Positions 29,645-36,506 of a DNA stretch of 64,000 nucleotides are shown here, in pieces. Both the position numbers and the translations under genes were made by a program. This stretch comes from Uruburuella testudinis (GTDB lineage Bacteria; Pseudomonadota; Gammaproteobacteria; Burkholderiales; Neisseriaceae): contig NZ_CP091508.1 in the NCBI RefSeq assembly GCF_022870865.1, positions 248,001-312,000 on the forward strand, read 5' to 3'. The notes beneath the pieces are model-generated. The model was not told where the DNA came from, did no database searches, and saw only the letters and a program-made list of their open reading frames with translations. The first letter of the stretch is position 1; every line of letters starts with the position of its first letter.

Positions 29645-29681
29645 CAGGCCGTCTGAAACAGTAATGCTTTCAGATGGCCTT
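29645..29681. terminator. Imperfect inverted DUS terminator
   Basis: CAGGCCGTCTGAAA faces TTTCAGATGGCCTTA. The right arm carries one DUS mismatch (ATGG for ACGG). MITE copy C begins within its last bases. Confidence 0.7.
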
Positions 29682-29845
29682 AGGGTGTCCTGAACATTCG
29701 ATTTACGGGTGCTTTTGGGCCCTGAAAACGCATCTACTTACGTTAAAAATACTCGCAAGATATCTAATCTTGCTGCGTTTTTTGCCTGGCATCTGCATTT
29801 TCAGGAACAAAAATCCCGCCATAAACGAATTGTCAGGACACCCTA
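29681..29845. repeat. MITE-like family 1, copy C (type 1)
   Basis: 165 bp, ends TAGGGTGTCCTGAACATTC and GAATTGTCAGGACACCCTA (one mismatch each), bounded by TA on both sides. The interior is nearly the same as copies B and E. Confidence 0.9.
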
Positions 29846-29891
29846 GGTTTGTGCGATAATGGCAGCCATCCATTTAACCGGCCAAGCCGTC

Positions 29892-30020
29892 ATGATTTCC
29901 AATTGCCTGATGCGTGTGATTGTGTGGAGTGTGATTGCCCGCGCTGCCTGTCGCGGCGGCTTTGCTGTTTTCCGAAATATTGAAAACCCGTTGCGATACG
30001 GGTTTTTTTACGGATATTGA
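29892..30020 (+). CDS. pyrL: PyrL-like leader peptide of pyrBI
   Basis: An open frame from ATG 29892 to TGA 30018-30020 would encode 42 residues (start [12 protein letters not shown], end YGFFYGY). It runs through the terminator hairpin and stops one base before the pyrB ribosome site AAGGAGG. This is the layout of Escherichia coli pyrL, where translation coupled to UTP-sensitive pausing in a U-rich stretch prevents the terminator from forming. A U-rich stretch (TTTGCTGTTTTCC, 29961-29973) lies in the expected place. The sequence itself is unlike E. coli PyrL. Its own ribosome site is weak. Confidence 0.65.
   Translation: MISNCLMRVIVWSVIARAACRGGFAVFRNIENPLRYGFFYGY
29984..30008 (+). terminator. 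pyrBI attenuator
   Basis: AAACCCGT-TGCG-ATACGGGTTTTTTT forms a GC-rich stem of seven to eight pairs with a seven-base T-run, 24 bases before the pyrB ATG. It lies inside the leader frame, so ribosome position could decide whether it forms. Confidence 0.8.
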
Positions 30021-30031
30021 AAGGAGGCGCC

Positions 30032-30952
30032 ATGCCCAATCCGCTCTATCGACAAAACGTGATTTCTGTGGCCGATTTATCCACCGGGCAGCTTGAGCTG
30101 TTGCTGCACACCGCACTCAAGCTCAAGGCTGCGCCGCGTGATGATCTGCTGAAGGGCAAGCTGATCGGCTCGTGTTTTTTCGAGCCCTCCACACGGACAC
30201 GCCTGTCGTTTGAAACCGCTGTGCAGCGTTTGGGCGGCAAGGTTATCGGTTTTGCCGACGGCGCCAACACCAGTGCCAAAAAAGGCGAAACGCTGGCCGA
30301 CACCGCACGCATCATTTCCAGCTACACCGATGCCATCATTCAGCGCCACCCCAAAGACGGCGCCGCGCGGGTGTTGGCCGAATTTTCGGATGTGCCGGTG
30401 ATTAACGCCGGCGACGGCACCAACCAGCACCCGAGCCAAACCCTGCTTGATTTGGTAACCATTTACGAAACCCAAGGCACCTTGAATCGATTGAAAATCG
30501 CCATGTGCGGTGACTTGAAATACGGCCGCACCGTGCATTCGCTGGCGCAGGCGCTCAAACGTTGGGGCTGCGAATTTGCCTTTGTGTCGCCGCCGAGCCT
30601 GGCGATGCCCGACTACATCACCGAAGAGCTGGACGAAGCCGGCTGCGCCTATCAGGTGCTGCCCACGCTTGAAGCGGCGGTAGAATGGGCTGATATCCTC
30701 TATATGACCCGCGTGCAGCGCGAGCGCTTTGACGAGCAGGAGTTCGCCAAAATCCAAGGCCGTTTCAACCTTGATGCCGCCATGCTGGCTCATGCCAAAA
30801 ACAACCTGCGCATTCTGCACCCGCTGCCGCGTGTAGACGAAATCCACCCCGATGTCGATGCCACACCTTATGCCTATTATTTCCAGCAGGCCACCAACGG
30901 CGTGTATGCGCGGCAGGCGATTTTGTCTTTGATTTTAAACGAAGAAGTATGA
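30032..30952 (+). CDS. pyrB: Aspartate carbamoyltransferase catalytic chain
   Basis: Joins carbamoyl phosphate and aspartate in pyrimidine synthesis. The 306-residue protein shows the carbamoyl-phosphate motif [12 protein letters not shown], the second-subunit loop ([10 protein letters not shown]), HPSQTLLDL, and [17 protein letters not shown] (30021-30027) precedes ATG 30032. pyrI lies 10 bases downstream, so the enzyme is the regulated class B (PyrB6-PyrI6) type as in enterics. Confidence 0.97.
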   Translation: MPNPLYRQNVISVADLSTGQLELLLHTALKLKAAPRDDLLKGKLIGSCFFEPSTRTRLSFETAVQRLGGKVIGFADGANTSAKKGETLADTARIISSYTDAIIQRHPKDGAARVLAEFSDVPVINAGDGTNQHPSQTLLDLVTIYETQGTLNRLKIAMCGDLKYGRTVHSLAQALKRWGCEFAFVSPPSLAMPDYITEELDEAGCAYQVLPTLEAAVEWADILYMTRVQRERFDEQEFAKIQGRFNLDAAMLAHAKNNLRILHPLPRVDEIHPDVDATPYAYYFQQATNGVYARQAILSLILNEEV

Positions 30953-30962
30953 GGAGCGCGTG

Positions 30963-31421
30963 ATGGCACAAAAACAATACAGTGTAGAAGCGATTCAAAA
31001 CGGCACCGTCATCGACCATATCCCCGCCGGCAAAGGCCTGGCGATTTTGCGCCAATTTAAGCTGCTGCATTACGGCAATGCCGTAACCGTCGGTTTCAAC
31101 CTGCCCAGCAAAACCCAGGGCAGTAAGGATATTGTGAAAATTTCCGGTGTGCATCTCGATGAAAAAGCCGCCAACCGCCTGGCCTTATTTGCGCCCGAAG
31201 CCACCGTGAATGTGATTGAAGACTTTCGGGTGGTGCAGAAAATGCAGCTCAAACTGCCCGACACCATCAGCGAAGTATTGCGCTGCCCCAACAGCAATTG
31301 CGCCAGCCACGGCGAGCCGGTGAAAAGCCGCTTTTACGTGCGCGGGCAGGGCAGCCAAACCAAGCTCAAATGCCATTATTGCGAAAAAACCTTTCCGCGC
31401 GATTTTGTGGCCGAGGCATAA
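30963..31421 (+). CDS. pyrI: Aspartate carbamoyltransferase regulatory chain
   Basis: Allosteric subunit that binds nucleotides (CTP/ATP in the E. coli enzyme). The 152-residue protein has the nucleotide domain ([18 protein letters not shown]) and the C-terminal zinc domain with four cysteines, CPNSNC and CHYC. I choose ATG 30963 (MAQKQYS), six bases after AGGAG. A GTG one codon earlier is less likely. Confidence 0.96.
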   Translation: MAQKQYSVEAIQNGTVIDHIPAGKGLAILRQFKLLHYGNAVTVGFNLPSKTQGSKDIVKISGVHLDEKAANRLALFAPEATVNVIEDFRVVQKMQLKLPDTISEVLRCPNSNCASHGEPVKSRFYVRGQGSQTKLKCHYCEKTFPRDFVAEA

Positions 31422-31442
31422 TCAGTCGATGAGCGATGGCAG

Positions 31443-31531
31443 CAGGGGGCGAAATCTGGGTTGATCCAGCGCAAAGGCCGTCTGAACAGGGGGCGAAACC
31501 TGGGTTGATCCAGCGGCAAAGGCCGTCTGAA
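31443..31531. repeat. Tandem duplication of a 44/45-bp unit carrying a DUS
   Basis: Two direct copies of CAGGGGGCGAAAtCTGGG...GCAAAGGCCGTCTGAA, differing by one substitution (T/C) and one extra G. Each ends in a DUS. Confidence 0.85.
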
Positions 31532-31538
31532 CAGGGTT

Positions 31539-31821
31539 TATGCCCATTCGCCAAAACAAGCTCACGGCGCTGACCCGCCTGAGCCCGAAGATAAGGGGGT
31601 GCTGGGGCGTCCTGACCATTCATATATCAGCATCTTTTTGGCGCTAAAAGCACATCTGCTACGTTTTTTGCCTTGCATCTGTACTTTTATCACAAAAAAT
31701 CTGAGTCATTATGAATGGTCAGGACACCCTAAGGCGCTGAAGTGGCTAAGTCAACAGCTCCGCAAGTGTTTACCGTCTTCGATTCGCCGCCTGATCAGCT
31801 TAGCTTGTGTGAATCGGTTTC
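31539..31821. repeat. Family 2 repeat interrupted by MITE-like family 1 copy D
   Basis: The left half (31539-31601) begins ATGCCCATTCGCCAAAACAA. MITE copy D (31602-31731, type 2, ends GGGGCGTCCTGACCATTC and GAATGGTCAGGACACCCTA) follows. The right half resumes at AGGCGCTGAAG. The right terminal repeat has decayed to GCTTGTGTGAATCGG. The junction is at the same place as in the composite at 45824. Confidence 0.8.
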
Positions 31822-31887
31822 AGACGGCACCGGCTTGGCTTTCGGCAGGTATTGCCGCACACTGAACCTCATATCAACGGAAAAACC

Positions 31888-32550
31888 ATGTCCGATTCAT
31901 TGCAACGCCTGTTCACCCCGGTTTTATACATCCTGATTTTCTTTGCCGGTTTTATCACTGCCGCCATCTGGCTGGCGCCCGGCTATTATCTGGAAAACCT
32001 GCCGGCCACCGTGGGCGCCCTTGCCGCTGTGGCGCTGGTGTGGCTGGCTTATGTGTTTGCCGGGCTTTCATTGCGGCACCGCCGCCGCGAAAGCGCACGC
32101 TTGGCTGCCTTGCAGCAGGAAAACGTGCGCCCGGTGCTGCACGCCGTGTTGCGCCCCGCCGCCGATGCGCCGCACTTGGTCGAGCTGGCGGTGTCGAACC
32201 ACGGCAAAGGCAGCGCCCGGCAGGTGCGCTTGAGTATTGAGGCCGTGGCCGCCACACCCGCCACCGCGGCGGTGCTTGCCTGCTTGCAGCCCTTGAGTGC
32301 GGTTTCAGACGGCCTCGATGTATTGGCAGCCGGCGAAAGCTATGGCGGCGTGTTTGCCGATTTTGAAACCCTGGCCGCGCATGCCGCCCCCGCCCCGTTT
32401 AACGGCATCATTAAAGTGGTGGCCGAATATAGCGATATTTTCGACAACCCCTGCGCCACCGAGAGCGTGCTGGATATGGCCGCCTTGGCCGCCTTGCAGC
32501 CGGCGGCTCATGCAGCTGCACGCAAGCCGCGCAAAAAATTATTGTATTGA
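31888..32550 (+). CDS. Unknown protein with two N-terminal membrane helices
   Basis: I do not recognise this 220-residue protein. Two hydrophobic segments (about residues 8-27 and 38-60) are followed by a basic RHRRRE stretch. A soluble domain then shows alternating beta-type segments (RPVLHAVLRP, HLVELAVSNHGKGSARQVRLSI), which looks like an Ig-like or CARDB-like sandwich facing the cytoplasm. The tail is alanine- and lysine-rich (AARKPRKKLLY). A reverse DUS inside the gene encodes part of VSDGLD. Start ATG 31888. It probably forms a unit with the gene 50 bases downstream. Confidence 0.65.
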   Translation: MSDSLQRLFTPVLYILIFFAGFITAAIWLAPGYYLENLPATVGALAAVALVWLAYVFAGLSLRHRRRESARLAALQQENVRPVLHAVLRPAADAPHLVELAVSNHGKGSARQVRLSIEAVAATPATAAVLACLQPLSAVSDGLDVLAAGESYGGVFADFETLAAHAAPAPFNGIIKVVAEYSDIFDNPCATESVLDMAALAALQPAAHAAARKPRKKLLY

Positions 32551-32600
32551 TGCGGTGGCACAGCAGGCCGTCTGCAACCCGATTAACGAAAGGATAAACC

Positions 32601-33026
32601 ATGATTTCCCTTACCACCATCATCATGGCCGCGGTGTTTACCGTGATTTTGCTGCTGGTTAGCCTGTTTGTGCCCAACCCGATTACCTGGGTAATGACGC
32701 TGATATTGGGCGCGCTGCTGTACTTCGTTTTGTGGCCGCAATACCAAGGCCAGCAGCAAGCCGTGCGCCAAGGCGTGGAAATACAGGCGGCGGTGCAGGA
32801 AGTGCGGCATTGGAACCGCAAGCAGAGCGACACCACCGTCGACCGCTACGAAATCATCGCCGTCGCACCCAACCCGAATACCGGCAATATCCAGCAGTTC
32901 GTCAGCCCGCCGATGGCCGAAGACCCCGCGCCGTATGTGGGCGACAGCGTCAAAGTAACGGTAGATTGGTCAAACCCGAAAGCATATGTGATGGACGTAT
33001 CGTTTTTGCCGTTTAAGGTGGAATAG
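32601..33026 (+). CDS. Unknown two-helix membrane protein, possibly DUF3592-like
   Basis: A 141-residue protein with two membrane helices (about 4-24 and 28-46), then a soluble domain with a repeated beta pattern (EVRHWNRK, RYEIIAVAP, VGDSVKVTVDWSNPKAYVMD). The tail pattern, a velocity-like VxVDWxNPKxY segment, recalls DUF3592 proteins, but I am not sure. AAAGGATAA precedes ATG 32601. An inverted DUS terminator closes the pair. Confidence 0.65.
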   Translation: MISLTTIIMAAVFTVILLLVSLFVPNPITWVMTLILGALLYFVLWPQYQGQQQAVRQGVEIQAAVQEVRHWNRKQSDTTVDRYEIIAVAPNPNTGNIQQFVSPPMAEDPAPYVGDSVKVTVDWSNPKAYVMDVSFLPFKVE

Positions 33027-33038
33027 ATATTGAGATAT

Positions 33039-33080
33039 CCAAGGCCGTCTGAAAGCATTTAAACTTTCAGACGGCCTTGG
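33039..33080. terminator. Inverted DUS terminator
   Basis: CCAAGGCCGTCTGAAAG faces CTTTCAGACGGCCTTGG. It lies between convergent genes and can serve both strands. Confidence 0.88.
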
Positions 33081-33113
33081 TTATGAATGTGCTTTATCGG
33101 CAGATACTGCTTG

Positions 33114-33542
33114 CTATCGGTTTTTCAGTTTCATGGGGTGAAAAGGGTGGAAAATGGTAATGAGCCTATTTTTATAGCGGATGCTGTCCATATATTCAGC
33201 AATATCATAAGGCAGATAATCGGCATTGCCGAGATTGCGGCGGTTTTCTGCCACAGCTTCGCGCAACAACATGAGGTGCTCATCAAGTTTGCTGTCGCAA
33301 TCTCCACCTTCTGCAGGCACGATAATGAGGCGGAATACAGTGCCCTGAGGGTAGGCCGGATTATTTTTTGCTATTTCCTGCGCCTGCAACAACAACCATT
33401 CTTTCGCAGTTTTTCCGGTTTTTAGATATTCGCCGGTGCATATCTGCATCAGCCCCCCCATGGAGCCGAAATAAATATCGGCACGCGCACTCAGCGGTAC
33501 ATATAATATAAATGAAACCACGGCTATTTTGATAAGATTCAT
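33114..33542 (-). CDS. Unknown secreted small protein of the AT-rich island
   Basis: A 142-residue protein with a clear Sec signal peptide (MNLIKIAVVSFILYVPLSARA, cleavage before DIYFGS), so it is periplasmic or secreted. The mature part has two cysteines (ICTGEY and GDCDSK), which could form a disulfide, and a basic tail. It follows the ferredoxin/Ig-like gene by 78 bases on the same strand and shares its AT-rich composition, so the two may form a unit. It could be an immunity or accessory protein; that is conjecture. No family recognised. Confidence 0.65.
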   Translation of the reverse strand: MNLIKIAVVSFILYVPLSARADIYFGSMGGLMQICTGEYLKTGKTAKEWLLLQAQEIAKNNPAYPQGTVFRLIIVPAEGGDCDSKLDEHLMLLREAVAENRRNLGNADYLPYDIAEYMDSIRYKNRLITIFHPFHPMKLKNR

Positions 33543-33620
33543 GGGCTGTTTTTCAGTTAAAGATGCTCAATGTGGTGAGCGGGTTTTAAAGTGTCAACTT
33601 ATCTGCTCAAGCATTAATGA

Positions 33621-34771
33621 TTAACATTTTTGCGGTTTTGGCGTGGGCGGGTTTCCATCGAATACATCCAGATTAACACTGTCGTCCATATAGTGAAATG
33701 TGACTGCTGCATCTGCTTTTCGAGTAGTTACTTCCCCATTGCTATTGATGGAGGTAGATTGTTGTATTGTGGCTAACGGGTGAGTGGTATTTATTCCTGC
33801 TAAGCGCCATTCGAAAGGAATGGCTAGATGGATGATGCTATTGACGATTTTTTTGGCGCAGTATCGATCCTGCATGCCATAAACAAAATCATGAGTATCC
33901 ATCCATGTACCCAATCCATTTTGATAAGACTTTGCTGAAACCCAATCGCTTCGGCCATGTGGGTAACGGCCATGTGGCCTACCATTTCCTTCTGCTAATA
34001 AACCTGTTCCTCCGTAGCTAAAACTTTCGAGTTCGCTAATTTGTACTTTTTGAAAGTTGACACTGGCTGGAAGCAAATAGAAATAAGCTAAAAATCCAGC
34101 ATCCAGTATTTTATTTACATGGAAATCTTTAATCTTTTCTATTTTTAAACCATCCGGTTGAATAATAGAAAACTTCATGCTGCTTCTCTTATTGTTATTA
34201 TGGGCCGTCACTGTGACAGTGCCCGCCTTGTCGGTGGCAATTAAATGAATCGCGTATTCATCCTGGTTGCCTACCGTCACTAAGCTGGAAGACACCGTCC
34301 AGCGGACAGGTATATCAGATTCGACCGTAAAGCCTTCTCCTACGCCGATGGTCGTACGGGAAGGATTAGGCTGCTCGTCGGTAGTAGATGTCAATATTGG
34401 TTTTTGGGGTGGTTCGTCTATTGCCTCTTCTTGATGAGTTTGTATCACGCAATCGGACGTGGGGTAAGCGATGCAGGTCAGAATAAAGCCCTGGAGAATT
34501 TGTTCTTCATCTAAAAATGAGCCATCATTCTGTGATACCGTACCGGAAATCAATCGTCCGGTACAGGAACTGCATGATCCTGCTCGGCAAGAGTAAGGTA
34601 ACTCAATACCTTCAGCCTCTGCGGCATCTAAAATGTAAGTGTCAGATGGGCAATCAATATGATGGGTTCCAAATGGTGTCAGTAAGGTAACCTTGTACTT
34701 TTCTCCTGCTGATGGCTGGCTAGGTCTTTCTCCAATAACGACTACGGGGGTAAGGTAACTTCATTAGCCAT
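33621..34771 (-). pseudogene. Frameshifted ferredoxin/Ig-like fusion protein
   Basis: From ATG 34771 (ribosome site AAGGA eight bases upstream on the minus strand) the frame reads MANEVTLPP and then hits TAG at a C5 tract (34746-34750). One added C restores a 383-residue protein. Residues 25-105 are a plant-type [2Fe-2S] ferredoxin with C62-x4-C67-x2-C70-x29-C100 ([19 protein letters not shown]). A proline-rich linker follows, then an Ig-like beta region (about 130-215, [18 protein letters not shown]) and a C-terminal domain (about 215-383) containing [12 protein letters not shown] and [10 protein letters not shown]. No signal peptide. The rest of the frame is undamaged. It is AT-richer than its neighbours and has no DUS inside, which suggests recent transfer. 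An off-phase or sequencing error is equally possible. Confidence 0.75.
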
Positions 34772-34923
34772 GCTGAATCCTTAAGTTTATAAGTTTAGTA
34801 GTCAGTAAGTAATATTGAAATGCAACTGGGTAGAAGAGGTTGTTTTGGATATTTAAAGTAATAAACATTATTTTTTTTAATATTATCTCTTTTTTTGATT
34901 GTGGGCAATGGGTGGTTAAATTT

Positions 34924-34962
34924 AGAGCCGTCTGAAAGCCCCAAGCCTTTCAGACGGCCTCT
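34924..34962. terminator. Inverted DUS terminator
   Basis: GAGCCGTCTGAAAG faces CTTTCAGACGGCCTC, 16 bases past the stop of the minus-strand membrane protein gene. The stretch 34786-34920 is very AT-rich with no gene seen. Confidence 0.75.
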
Positions 34963-34977
34963 GCCGTTGCTGCACCA

Positions 34978-35481
34978 CTACTGCACCACGTCTTCCCCAT
35001 CAGATACCGCCGCCGTTTGATGCAGCCGATACCAGCCGAGCAGCCGCCACACGCACAACAGAGCCACTAAGGGCTGACACAATGCCACGATAAAATAACG
35101 CAGGTTGCCGAAAGCCAAGGTGTTGCTGCCGCCGGCAAAGCGGGCAAGTGCCCAGCCCCATTCCCATACGGCGGGCAGGCTGAAGGCCAGCACCGCCAGC
35201 AAGCCCAGCGAGCGGAACACGCCGATGGGCAGAATCTGCTGCTGCAATACTGTGCGGTTCAGTTGCAGCAGCACCCAAAGGCCGAAGCCGATGATCAGCA
35301 TCATGCCGCCGCCGGCGAGCACCTGCAAGCCGCTGAAAGCGATGTCGGGCGACACCGGCAGGCCGTCTTGGGGCGGGGGTGCATAATCGGTGTGGAAGCG
35401 TCGGATGATGTTGAGGGCAAAGCCATACACCATGTCGGCCAACACAATCCATACCGGCAGGGAAGTGATGATTCGTTTCAT
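34978..35481 (-). CDS. Unknown four-helix membrane protein
   Basis: A 167-residue integral membrane protein with about four hydrophobic segments (residues 7-25, 53-72, 84-105 and 125-150). The first loop contains a proline-rich YAPPPQDGLP. The last residues (SDGEDVVQ) are polar. I recognise no family. DUF2975-type proteins have a similar size and layout, but I cannot confirm this. It is monocistronic and convergent to nothing near. Confidence 0.6.
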   Translation of the reverse strand: MKRIITSLPVWIVLADMVYGFALNIIRRFHTDYAPPPQDGLPVSPDIAFSGLQVLAGGGMMLIIGFGLWVLLQLNRTVLQQQILPIGVFRSLGLLAVLAFSLPAVWEWGWALARFAGGSNTLAFGNLRYFIVALCQPLVALLCVWRLLGWYRLHQTAAVSDGEDVVQ

Positions 35482-35640
35482 AAAGGTTTGCCGGGAAACC
35501 CCGGCGTTGAAAAAAGCATAGTGTAATCATTCGCCGCCGGTTTGAACAGCACTGCTTTCAGACGGCCTCAAAAGGCGCGCGGTGTGGTTTCCAATCGAGG
35601 CCGTCTGAACACGAACTCTAAAATAGTTGCCATTAAAGTG

Positions 35641-35680
35641 TTGACAGTAAAGCGGTTAAAACGTATGTTTGAATCAAACA
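35641..35680 (+). promoter_or_regulatory. Promoter and operator of the TetR gene
   Basis: TTGACA (35641-35646), 17 bases, then TATGTT (35664-35669) form a strong sigma-70 promoter. A perfect 15-bp dyad TGTTTGA-A-TCAAACA (35666-35680) overlaps the -10. This is where a TetR repressor would sit. The half-site TCAAAC/GTTTGA resembles sites of fatty-acid regulators such as PsrA. Confidence 0.75.
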
Positions 35681-35713
35681 ACTGTTTTAATCATTTTTCG
35701 AATAGCCGAGCAT

Positions 35714-36355
35714 ATGAGCACAGCCAACCACGACAGCCAAACCATCGCGCGCATTTTGAGCGCTGCCGAAGCCCATTTTGCGCTGCATGGCTTTTTTGCC
35801 TCGTCGCTGCGGCAGATTATGCGTGAGGCGCAGGTGAACGTGGCGGCCGCGCATTACCATTTCGGCTCGAAAGAGGCCTTGTTTTTGGCCGTTATCCACC
35901 GCCGCATCGCGCCTTTTTTGGAAGATGTGCTGACAATGCTGCAAACGGCGGAGGCGCAGCAGCAAACGCTCACGCCCGAGCATCTGACCGACAGCTTTAT
36001 CGCTTCGTGTCTGAATCTGGTTAACGCCACCGACGGCAAGGCCGGCACCACTGCCAAGCTGGTGTCGCGACTGATGCTCGACGAATACAAGATTTTCCGC
36101 GAGGCGCTGGCACAGGAATTTTCCGAGCTGGCCGACCGCCTGTATGCCGCGTTTGCCCGCGCTTTGCCCGATTTGCCGCCCGAAGCCTGCCGCTGGCGTA
36201 TGCACTTGGCGCTGAGCACCTTGTTTAACGCCTTTGCCGGCAACGATGTTTTGAAAGCGTTGGCACCCGCCAGCGTGGTAACAGCCAAAAACGCCGAGCA
36301 GGTGGCGCGTTATGTGCGGCCGTTTGTGGTGGCGGGGCTGAAAATGCCGCAATAG
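35714..36355 (+). CDS. TetR-family regulator of the fatty-acid oxidation locus
   Basis: A 213-residue TetR repressor. The N-terminal helix-turn-helix (ILSAAEAHFALHGFFASSLRQIMREAQVNVAAAHYHFGSKEALF, split here as FASSLRQIM and AAAHYHFGSKE) is typical, and the C-terminal domain resembles the CerR/YbiH type. It heads a run of beta-oxidation genes on the same strand and has a dyad in its own promoter, so it is likely autoregulated and responds to acyl-CoA. That ligand is inferred from context only. I start it at ATG 35714 (MSTANHDS). Confidence 0.8.
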   Translation: MSTANHDSQTIARILSAAEAHFALHGFFASSLRQIMREAQVNVAAAHYHFGSKEALFLAVIHRRIAPFLEDVLTMLQTAEAQQQTLTPEHLTDSFIASCLNLVNATDGKAGTTAKLVSRLMLDEYKIFREALAQEFSELADRLYAAFARALPDLPPEACRWRMHLALSTLFNAFAGNDVLKALAPASVVTAKNAEQVARYVRPFVVAGLKMPQ

Positions 36356-36506
36356 CGGCGGTGTCCGGCTGCATTCCCGCAGCAGATGCCCGATTTTAGA
36401 AGTGATGCAGCGCTTTGCCTGCGTGCAAACCATCAGATTGCGGCTTGCGGCAACCTCAAGTTGCAGGCCATCTGAAACACAAGAAAAACCAACAGGAGAA
36501 CCAAAA

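Noticed and set aside
31443..31531. CRISPR-like repeat with spacer
   Set aside because: Only two adjacent units, with no spacer between them and a DUS in each; no cas gene near.
34746..34750. A proven phase-variable tract in the ferredoxin fusion gene
   Set aside because: C5 is short for slipped-strand switching; a fixed mutation or read error is at least as likely, so I call it a frameshift only.
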